Positions 1 to 4,940 of a DNA stretch of 14,632 nucleotides are shown here, piece after piece (within the stretch, counting starts at the first letter, position 1; each line of letters starts with the position of its first letter). The stretch lies in the NCBI GenBank assembly GCA_035504095.1, contig DATJSN010000051.1, positions 1-14,632 on the forward strand, written 5' to 3'. The DNA comes from DATJSN01 sp035504095. GTDB taxonomy: Bacteria; Planctomycetota; Phycisphaerae; WQYP01. The position numbers were made by a program, and so were the translations under genes. The notes beneath the pieces are model-generated. The model saw only the letters and a list, made by a program, of their open reading frames with translations. It ran no database searches and was not told where the DNA came from.

Positions 1-2
1 AT

Positions 3-791
3 AGCCCTTTGCTCGCCCCGCTGGCCGCTTTGGATCGCAACGCGATCGTCGGCGTCACGCTCACTCATTGGTGGGCTTTATCGCCGGCCGATGCCACCAC
101 CGACGTCGTTCTGGCCACTGGCGATGGCGATCCGCTTTTACTTGCCGCGTCCATCGGCGACGCCGGCGGCGGCGTTGCGTACTCGACCACATCCATGGAC
201 GGTCAATGGAATGATTGGCAAACGCAAGGCGGCAGCTTTGTCCCGCTGGTTAATCAAGTTGTCTATCAACTGGCGATGGGCCGTCGGCTTTTGTATGACC
301 GTCACTATCTCAAACCCGGCGACACCGTCGTCTGGACCGGTCCGTCTGAACCCGTGATTCAATCCGCATCCATTCAGGATCCGAGCAGCGTAGCCCATCT
401 GGTCCAGCCGCAATTTACTTCCGACGACCGCTATCTGATCACCTGGACCTACACCAGCCGCCCGGGTCTTTACGAACTCACGTTTAAGCCTGATTCGGTT
501 CCGCAGCCGGTTTTTTATTCGGTTGCTGTTGATACATCGCAATTAGATCCCGGCATGGTCTCTCAGGAGCAAATAGATGACTTGATCGCCGCCGGCTATA
601 TCCGCAAGCAATTGCTATCGCCTCAGATACCGTCGGCGTTAGGCAACGCCCCGTTGGATACGCCTCTTTGGCCATTCTTGGCGGGTCTGGTTTTGTTGAT
701 GCTGCTCGTTGAAGCGCTCTGGTGCGTGAAATTCGCCTTCGATCAGCGCCGCAGCCGAGCGGATGATAACGTCATACCCAAAGCGGCGTAA
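3..791 (+). CDS. BatA-like membrane-anchored protein, C-terminal part (5' end outside window)
   Basis: The reading frame is open from the left edge, so the real start lies upstream; the TTG at position 9 is only an internal codon. About 260 residues remain. They contain a segment of the type 'LLLAASIGDAGGGVAYSTTS', then W-x2-W and SFVPLVNQVVYQLA, which resembles the C-terminal half of BatA/VWA-like proteins of planctomycetes. A beta-rich domain follows (roughly residues 100-180), and then one hydrophobic helix near the end (PLWPFLAGLVLLMLLVEALW) with a short basic, probably cytoplasmic tail. In that family these genes usually sit with MoxR-ATPase and DUF58 genes; those would be upstream and cannot be seen here. 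Product function is inferred from family resemblance only. Base composition is GC-richer than the SEL1 genes that follow. The gene ends at TAA 789-791, directly on a hairpin terminator. Confidence 0.6.
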   Translation, partial: SPLLAPLAALDRNAIVGVTLTHWWALSPADATTDVVLATGDGDPLLLAASIGDAGGGVAYSTTSMDGQWNDWQTQGGSFVPLVNQVVYQLAMGRRLLYDRHYLKPGDTVVWTGPSEPVIQSASIQDPSSVAHLVQPQFTSDDRYLITWTYTSRPGLYELTFKPDSVPQPVFYSVAVDTSQLDPGMVSQEQIDDLIAAGYIRKQLLSPQIPSALGNAPLDTPLWPFLAGLVLLMLLVEALWCVKFAFDQRRSRADDNVIPKAA

Positions 792-813
792 AACAGCTTC
801 TCTAAGCTGTTTT
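790..813 (+). terminator. Hairpin terminator of the BatA-like gene
   Basis: A perfect 10-bp inverted repeat, AAAACAGCTT / AAGCTGTTTT (790-799 and 804-813), has a 4-nt loop CTCT and overlaps the stop codon. The right arm ends in four Ts but no longer T-run follows. The A-rich left and T-rich right sides fit an intrinsic terminator of modest strength, separating this gene from the SEL1 pair. Confidence 0.6.
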
Positions 814-865
814 CTGTCGCCCTGATTCGCCAATTTCCACACATTTTTCAATACCTCGGTCAGGT

Positions 866-871
866 TATAAT
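866..871 (+). promoter_or_regulatory. Candidate -10 box for the SEL1 gene pair
   Basis: TATAAT is a perfect -10 hexamer, placed between the preceding terminator and the ATG at 912, which leaves a leader of about 35 nt. The region 17 nt upstream (around 843-848, all A/T) is not a good -35 box, so the promoter is supported by its position and -10 only. Confidence 0.4.
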
Positions 872-893
872 ATTTTTTCCGCCTTCAGTTCTC

Positions 894-903
894 CGGCGAG
901 GAA
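894..903 (+). promoter_or_regulatory. Ribosome binding site of first SEL1 gene (duplicated leader)
   Basis: CGGCGAGGAA contains GAGG, 8 nt after which comes the ATG at 912. The same ten bases with the same spacing precede the second SEL1 gene (1904-1913), so the leader was duplicated together with the gene. Confidence 0.65.
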
Positions 904-911
904 ATAAAGTC

Positions 912-1889
912 ATGCGAAAAATCTTGATTTCTTTACTGTGGATAGCGTTGGCGATGTGTGCATGTCCGATATCGGCGACCGCACAGACCACAACAGCACC
1001 CGTCACAATACAACCCGTTGGTCCTGATATCACTGACTTTCAACTTGGACAACAAGCATTCGAACAAAAAAAATATCAGCAAGCTTTGGTTTATTATGAA
1101 AAAGCTGCCGCTGCAGGAAATACCGAGGCCATGGTAATAATCGGCAATTTTTATTATCAGGGTGAAGGTGTAATCCAAGATTATCATCAAGCAATGGCTT
1201 GGTATCAAAAGGCCGCTGCACGGAGTAATGCCGTAGCCATGCTGTGTATAGGCAGATTATATAGTACTGGTCAAGGTGTACCCCAAGATTACAAGCAAGC
1301 ATTGGAATGGTTAAAAAAGGCCGAAGAAGCAGGCAATTCTGATGCAATGAGTGACATTGGCGACATTTACAATATGGGTCTGGGAGTAACCCAGGATTAT
1401 AAGCAAGCATTAAATTGGTATTCGAAGGCTGCCGCATTAGGAAATGCAACAGCAATGACCAACATCGGAACATTTTATGCTTGGGGTTTGGGAGTAAATC
1501 AAGACTATAAAAAAGCTTTAAATTGGTTTAAGAAGGCGGCCGCACTGGGTGATTCCAATGCGATGGGTACAGTCGGTTTATGTTATGAACATGGTTTGGG
1601 AGTTAGTGAAGATGATCAAATTGCATTTATATGGTATCAAAAGGCCGCCCTGCTGGGTAATCGTTATGCGGAAAACGATTTGGGCACTTTATATTTGCTT
1701 GGAAGAGGTACGCAACAAGATTACTCCAAAGCCATTTACTGGCTTGAACAAGCAGCATCGCAAGGAGACATCAAAGCATGTAAGAATATGGCGTTCATAT
1801 ATACAAATGGCTTGGGCGTGGCCGCGGATCAACAAAAAGCACAATATTGGGCTGATCGAGCGAAAAAATTGCAAAGCAACGGAAATTAG
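912..1889 (+). CDS. SEL1-repeat protein, exported (first of a tandem pair)
   Basis: This encodes 325 residues. The first 24 form a signal peptide (MRK, then a hydrophobic stretch, with a likely cut after ATA-24), so the product should be exported. The rest is a solenoid: one shorter TPR-like repeat, then seven SEL1-type repeats of 36 residues with the core pattern A-x-(I/L)-G-x-x-Y-x-x-G-x-G-V-x-Q-D-Y-x-x-A-x-x-W-Y-x-K-A-A-x-x-G-N. The last repeat is capped by a QKAQYWADRA-type helix. SEL1 solenoids are protein-protein interaction scaffolds; the partner here is unknown. The ATG is supported by a GAGG site. The gene is visibly AT-richer than its neighbours outside the pair. A 32-nt gap separates it from its paralog downstream, and both probably share one transcript. 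Confidence 0.85.
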   Translation: MRKILISLLWIALAMCACPISATAQTTTAPVTIQPVGPDITDFQLGQQAFEQKKYQQALVYYEKAAAAGNTEAMVIIGNFYYQGEGVIQDYHQAMAWYQKAAARSNAVAMLCIGRLYSTGQGVPQDYKQALEWLKKAEEAGNSDAMSDIGDIYNMGLGVTQDYKQALNWYSKAAALGNATAMTNIGTFYAWGLGVNQDYKKALNWFKKAAALGDSNAMGTVGLCYEHGLGVSEDDQIAFIWYQKAALLGNRYAENDLGTLYLLGRGTQQDYSKAIYWLEQAASQGDIKACKNMAFIYTNGLGVAADQQKAQYWADRAKKLQSNGN

Positions 1890-1903
1890 CATTTGATCCG
1901 ACT

Positions 1904-1913
1904 CGGCGAGGAA
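1904..1913 (+). promoter_or_regulatory. Ribosome binding site that decides a TTG start
   Basis: CGGCGAGGAA is identical in sequence and in 8-nt spacing to the site before the first SEL1 gene. It points to TTG 1922, exactly where the first gene has its ATG. This is good evidence that TTG is the true start of the second gene. Confidence 0.65.
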
Positions 1914-1921
1914 TCATTGTC

Positions 1922-3178
1922 TTGGGAAAAATTTTGATTTCTTTAATATGCGTGACGATTTTGGCGTTGAGTGGATGTCCATCGCTGGCGCATGCGGCGA
2001 CTACCACTGCACCTGATTACAAAGCATTGACACAGGCTGCTCTTAAAGGCGACACCCAAGCACTTGCCCAGCTTCAGACTGGGGCCAAGTCCGGCGACGT
2101 TAATGCTCAAAAGGATCTCGGAGATTACTATTATTCACTCCACGAATACGTCGATTCATTTAAGTGGACACAGAAAGCTGCAGCGCAGGGTAATGCAGAA
2201 GCGGAAAATGATCTGGGCGCGGACTATGACAATGGTCAGGGAACACCGCAAGATTCCATCCAAGCCTTTAAATGGTATCAGAAAGCTGCGGACCAGGGTC
2301 ACGCAACTGCGGAATGCAATCTGGGCGAAGATTATCTAAGTGGCCATGGAATACAACAGGATTACACCCAGGCCTTTTATTGGTTTCAAAAGGCCGCAGC
2401 GCAAGGTCGTGCAGATGCCGAAGACAATCTAGGTTATCTCTACTTAAATGGTTATGGAACCACGCAGGATTACGACAAGGCGTTTATTTGGTATCGAGAG
2501 GCCGCCGAGCAGGGTAATCCAGATGCTCAATATGGGTTGGGCACTTTCTATGAGCAGGGTTTGGGAACTAAACAGGATTATAACCAAGCCTTTAGCTGGT
2601 ATCAGAAGGCCGCTGCGCAAGGCGAGGCGTATGCAGAATATGCTCTGGGCAATCTCTATTATTACGGTCGTGGCGTGAAGCAAGATTACCCCCAGGCTTT
2701 TAACTGGTTTCAGAAAGCCGCAGAGCAGGGTCAAGTAGAGGCACAATATGCTCTGGGCAACCTCAATTTAATAGGCTTGGGAACAAAGCAGGATTACATT
2801 CAGGCATTTAACTGGTATCAAAAGGCCGCCCAGCAAGGTGAGTCAACGGCTCAATACGGTTTGGGAAATCTTTATTTCTACGGCCAAGGCGTACCTCAAA
2901 ATTATAAACTGGCAATGAATTGGTTTGAGAAGGCGGCCGCACTGAAAAATGCAGATGCTGAATATGTTCTGGGTTCTTTATATGCGCAAGGCTTGGGAAC
3001 GAAGCAAGATTATACGCAGGCATTCAATTGGTATCAAAAAGCTGCGCTTCAGGGAAATGCACTTGCCTGCAAAAATCTTTCAATGATGTATATCCTGGGG
3101 CAAGGTGTGACGGCGAATTTACAAAAAGCACAATATTGGGCTGATCGGGCGCAACAATTTCAAAACAATGGGAATTAA
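1922..3178 (+). CDS. SEL1-repeat protein, exported or lipoprotein (second of a tandem pair)
   Basis: This encodes 418 residues starting at TTG. The N-terminus (GKILISLIC...) matches that of the upstream gene (RKILISLLW...). It contains L16-S17-G18-C19, an acceptable lipobox, so the product may be a lipoprotein. A signal peptidase I cut after AHA is the alternative. After two irregular N-terminal units come nine full 36-residue SEL1 repeats, two more than in the upstream paralog. Many are near-copies of each other (GLGTKQDY...QAFNWYQKAA occurs several times). The last repeat and cap (ACKNL...KAQYWADRA) match the paralog, including 27 identical bases (1832-1858 and 3121-3147). Likely role: scaffold or adaptor in the envelope; no partner can be named. 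Confidence 0.85.
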   Translation: MGKILISLICVTILALSGCPSLAHAATTTAPDYKALTQAALKGDTQALAQLQTGAKSGDVNAQKDLGDYYYSLHEYVDSFKWTQKAAAQGNAEAENDLGADYDNGQGTPQDSIQAFKWYQKAADQGHATAECNLGEDYLSGHGIQQDYTQAFYWFQKAAAQGRADAEDNLGYLYLNGYGTTQDYDKAFIWYREAAEQGNPDAQYGLGTFYEQGLGTKQDYNQAFSWYQKAAAQGEAYAEYALGNLYYYGRGVKQDYPQAFNWFQKAAEQGQVEAQYALGNLNLIGLGTKQDYIQAFNWYQKAAQQGESTAQYGLGNLYFYGQGVPQNYKLAMNWFEKAAALKNADAEYVLGSLYAQGLGTKQDYTQAFNWYQKAALQGNALACKNLSMMYILGQGVTANLQKAQYWADRAQQFQNNGN

Positions 3179-3215
3179 TGGCTGCGGTGCAGCAGTGTTC
3201 AGTTTGCAGTTTTCA

Positions 3216-3240
3216 GACTTCGGCGATCTTAGTCGAGCCG
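3216..3240. repeat. Copy 1 of dispersed 25-nt motif (CTTCGGCGA..AGTCGAG)
   Basis: This matches 3599-3623 at 22 of 25 positions by eye. Related words in the opposite orientation (CCTGAG...GTCGAAGG) occur at 4209-4229. Function unknown; it is probably a mobile or homogenised intergenic motif. Confidence 0.55.
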
Positions 3241-3364
3241 TGTTCGGATTTTGAACTCTGAGTTCTCAGCGACCTCTGCGTTAAAACACGTCGTATCGTT
3301 GTGCCGTCGTGGTGAAAAACTCCTCTTGTCTCCCGTCTCGGCACCCAAAGTGCCGCTCCTGCGC

Positions 3365-3382
3365 GTTCGCAATTTTGCGAAC
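3365..3382. repeat. Perfect palindrome GTTCGCAA-TT-TTGCGAAC
   Basis: Two 8-nt arms are separated by 2 nt. Another small hairpin (GGCAC-CCAAA-GTGCC, 3340-3354) lies just upstream. No T-run follows, so a terminator is unlikely. It could be a protein-binding site or intergenic repeat debris. Confidence 0.45.
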
Positions 3383-3598
3383 ATCTATATTTGCTCCACT
3401 GTTCGCCTGATCCACTGTTCTACTCTCTCGGCGTGGAACGCGCCGTCACTCCCGACTCAGAACTCGACGTGGCTCCGCCGCTTATGGTCGGATGGTTTGC
3501 CTATTCAGTATTAGAGCCACTTAAGGCCTGTTCTTTGACAAGTAAATATCAAGCGGTGCCGTAGCATTTATGCTTCGATGTTCTATCTGCGCCCATTG

Positions 3599-3623
3599 GA
3601 CTTCGGCGAGCTCAGTCGAGTCG
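3599..3623. repeat. Copy 2 of dispersed 25-nt motif (CTTCGGCGA..AGTCGAG)
   Basis: Second copy of the motif at 3216-3240 in the same orientation, with three substitutions. It ends 4 nt before the ATCCCGATG hairpin. Confidence 0.55.
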
Positions 3624-3627
3624 CGCA

Positions 3628-3647
3628 ATCCCGATGACCATCGGGAT
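3628..3647. repeat. Perfect hairpin ATCCCGATG-AC-CATCGGGAT
   Basis: A 9-bp stem with a 2-nt gap is followed by CGTTTTGTT. On the plus strand it could act as a weak terminator, but no gene ends nearby, so a dispersed palindromic intergenic repeat is as likely. Confidence 0.45.
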
Positions 3648-3670
3648 CGTTTTGTTACATCTTCAAGAGG

Positions 3671-3867
3671 TATTACCAGAGCACGGGGAAAACGCAAGTG
3701 TGACAGCGTGACAACATCGGTAAATATAGTGTTTTTCTCACTTTTCTAAGTGTGACAAATGAAAATGATGTCACGGTTGAAAAATGCAAAATGTGCTGGA
3801 AATTAAGGGATTGTCACGCTGTCACGCTTCCTGACCCCGAATTCGACGTCGCGGCCTCGTCTCATAT
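3671..3867 (+). repeat. Unit A of a diverged tandem pair with inverted-repeat arms
   Basis: The outer arms AAGTGTGACAGCGTGACAA (3696-3714) and TTGTCACGCTGTCACGCTT (3811-3829) pair at 18 of 19 positions, and the last pair is G-T, so in RNA the whole 19-bp stem could form. The word GTGACA occurs at 3700, 3708 and 3752, and its complement TGTCAC at 3769, 3812 and 3820. The unit aligns end to end with unit B (3868-4085) with few 1-nt gaps, at roughly 60-65% identity by eye. The strand is arbitrary. It may be a structured RNA, a MITE-like element or a protein-binding array; no coding frame runs cleanly across it. Confidence 0.55.
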
Positions 3868-4085
3868 TGTTAGAGGCTCTTAGGAAAAAATCTAACCGTT
3901 ACAGCGCTACAACCCCTGAAAATAAAGATGTTTCTTCTACTTTTACAGCCGCTACAAGCCCAATCATGTTACGGATCAAAAAGTGCGAAATACTCTATAA
4001 AACAAGACCTTGTAACGTTGTAGCGCTTGGGAGGCCCAAAAATAGGAGTAATAAACCCGACTATGTAGTTAGAAGGCTCTTAGGA
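3868..4085 (+). repeat. Unit B of the tandem pair, with a different word set
   Basis: It is bounded by near-identical boundary words, GTTAGAGGCTCTTAGGA (3869-3885) and GTTAGAAGGCTCTTAGGA (4068-4085). The arms AACCGTTACAGCGCTACAA (3894-3912) and TTGTAACGTTGTAGCGCTT (4010-4028) pair with two G-T pairs and two mismatches. The six word positions of unit A are kept, but here they read GTTACA, GCTACA, GCTACA, TGTTAC, TGTAAC and TGTAGC. Two arm columns that are G-C in A are T-A in B, changed on both sides. A frame (3867-4091) crosses it, but it has a weak start and no recognised family. Confidence 0.55.
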
Positions 4086-4123
4086 CATTGAGGAATAAAA
4101 TGCAGCCGTCGTTGCGGTGATTC

Positions 4124-4160
4124 AATCTGCGTTCATCTGCGAAATCTGCGGATTATTCAC
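4124..4160. repeat. Short-word array, ATCTGCG type
   Basis: Three imperfect copies of the ATCTGCG word with A/T-rich linkers end in GGATTATTCAC. The same word returns inside 4236-4326. Confidence 0.55.
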
Positions 4161-4190
4161 TGTCCCCTATCACCTATTCCCTATCCCCTC
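4161..4190. repeat. Short-word array, CCCTATC / CCCCTATC type
   Basis: Degenerate tandem copies of a C-rich word (TGTCCCCTATC, ACCTATTCC, CTATCCCCTC). A second array of the same kind lies on the other side of the DCC gene at 4877-4898. Confidence 0.55.
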
Positions 4191-4208
4191 CGCTGTGTCG
4201 TTTTGCCT

Positions 4209-4229
4209 GCCCTGAGCCGCGTCGAAGGG
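4209..4229. repeat. Imperfect palindrome, CCCTGAG...GTCGAAGGG type
   Basis: A 21-nt motif with CCCTGAGC at the left and GTCGAAGGG at the right. Its reverse complement begins CCCTTCGAC and ends GGCTCAGGGC, related to the CTTCGGCGA..AGTCGAG copies at 3216 and 3599. I recognise this type from intergenic regions of many unrelated environmental genomes, but cannot verify that here. Confidence 0.5.
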
Positions 4230-4235
4230 TGTCGT

Positions 4236-4326
4236 TGTGGTAAAATTTTTTGTGGTTTTTCGTGGTTAATTTCGTGGTTAAATCTGCATTAATCGGCGTT
4301 ATCTGCGGATTGTCTTTCGTGGTTTC
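4236..4326. repeat. Short-word array, TTCGTGGTT / ATCTGCG types, abutting the DCC gene
   Basis: Five or so copies of a (T)CGTGGTT-like word (TTGTGGTAAA, TTGTGGTTTT, TCGTGGTTAA, TTCGTGGTTA, TTCGTGGTTTC) are mixed with ATCTGCATTAAT and ATCTGCGGATT. The array ends 4 nt before the ATG of the DCC gene, so it occupies the place where promoter and ribosome binding site would be expected. An in-frame upstream extension from 4250 translates this array and should not be taken as protein. Confidence 0.6.
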
Positions 4327-4330
4327 TAAA

Positions 4331-4732
4331 ATGAGCAATACTGACAAACAAATCGAATCTCAAGGCGTGGTGTTATATGACGATACTTGCGGCTTCTGCC
4401 GCCAATGGGTTCCCTTTTGGGCTAAAACTCTGAGTAAAAGAGGATTTATGATTGGCTCGCTGCAAAATCCTGATGTGGCCAAACGCTTACAATTATCCCA
4501 ACAAGAAGTTACCCAGGACATTCGACTTTTGCTTAATGACGGAACACAATTTGTCGGCCCGGATGTTTATCGTTACGTCATGAGCAAAATTTGGTGGGCC
4601 TATCCATTTTACTTTCTCTCTACGCTGCCGCTGCTCCACAACATTTTCAATTGGACCTATCGCACTTTCGCACACAACCGGCACTTCATTTCCACAAAAT
4701 GTGGTTTACATAACAGCAATCATTCTCAATAG
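4331..4732 (+). CDS. DCC-family thiol-disulfide oxidoreductase-like protein (DUF393)
   Basis: This encodes 133 residues from ATG 4331. The N-terminus carries V-V-L-Y-D-D-T-C-G-F-C, the D-x-x-C-x-x-C motif that names the DCC family (thioredoxin-like fold, thought to work in thiol redox). The C-terminus has the family-typical aromatic stretch (WWAYPF...LPLLHNIFNWTYRTFAHNR) and a late Cys (STKCGL). Length and motif order fit a complete member. I chose 4331 because residues encoded from 4250 to 4330 come from short-word repeats (WFFVVNFVVK...), not from the family. No Shine-Dalgarno sequence is visible, since repeat words run up to the start. The gene stands alone between two repeat-rich gaps. 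Its substrate is unknown. Confidence 0.8.
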   Translation: MSNTDKQIESQGVVLYDDTCGFCRQWVPFWAKTLSKRGFMIGSLQNPDVAKRLQLSQQEVTQDIRLLLNDGTQFVGPDVYRYVMSKIWWAYPFYFLSTLPLLHNIFNWTYRTFAHNRHFISTKCGLHNSNHSQ

Positions 4733-4771
4733 TTTCAAATTCATGAGCCGATAGGGATAATGTTTGCTTGG

Positions 4772-4856
4772 GATAATCACAGATTATCTCTGAGATCTCT
4801 GTGAGCTCTGTGGCTAAAATCTCTTTCGTGTCTTTTAGCGTATTTCGTGGTTCAAA
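4772..4856. repeat. Short-word array after the DCC gene (CTCTGTG / TTCGTGG types)
   Basis: The stretch starts with a perfect inverted repeat GATAATC-ACA-GATTATC (4772-4788). It continues with TCTCTGAGATCTCTGTGAGCTCTGTGG-like words, then TTTCGTGTCTTTTAGCGTATTTCGTGG. The TTCGTGG word is shared with 4236-4326. Confidence 0.5.
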
Positions 4857-4876
4857 ATTTGTAGCCCGCCAGCTAT

Positions 4877-4898
4877 GCCCTATACCCTGTCCCCTAAC
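4877..4898. repeat. Short-word array, CCCTATACCCTGTCCCCTA type
   Basis: Degenerate copies of the C-rich word also seen at 4161-4190. The array lies inside an in-frame upstream extension of the next gene (from 4875), which is a reason to place that gene's start further downstream. Confidence 0.5.
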
Positions 4899-4940
4899 GT
4901 TGGTAATCTATACATAATCCGTTCGTGGACTCAGGATGTC

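Larger units (their letters stand above)
3179..4330. other. Long noncoding, word-rich region between SEL1 pair and DCC gene
   Basis: About 1.15 kb holds no convincing gene. Possible frames at 3251-3514 and 3867-4091 lack a family signal or good start and run through repeat material. The region contains a short hairpin just after the SEL1 stop (GCTGC-GGT-GCAGC, 3181-3193) and two 25-nt copies of a GACTTCGGCGA...AGTCGAG motif. It also has several palindromes, two tandem units of about 195 bp, and at its right end stacked short words of the AATCTGCG, CCCTATCCCCT and TTCGTGGTT types. It looks like accumulated intergenic repeat debris plus one ordered element. Confidence 0.6.

Noticed and set aside
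3181..3193. Terminator after the second SEL1 gene
   Set aside because: GCTGC-GGT-GCAGC is only a 5-bp stem without a T-run; mentioned in the region entry but not called.
3251..3514. Frame of 87 codons in the gene-free region
   Set aside because: TTG start without a ribosome binding site. It runs across palindromes and repeated words, and the translation has no recognisable domain or signal.
3671..4085. CRISPR array
   Set aside because: Only two units of about 195 bp with diverged internal words. There are no identical direct repeats with unique spacers and no cas genes nearby.
3867..4091. Frame of 74 codons across repeat unit B
   Set aside because: It begins at a TTG in a boundary word, has no ribosome binding site and follows the repeat unit exactly. 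I report the repeat instead, and the possible decayed-gene reading as a finding.
4250..4330. N-terminal extension of the DCC protein
   Set aside because: It is encoded by TTCGTGGTT-type words, and the family motif begins just after ATG 4331.
4875..4940. N-terminal extension of the toroid protein
   Set aside because: It is encoded by CCCTATACCCTGTCCCCTA words; AGGA at 4933 supports a start at 4941 or 4944.
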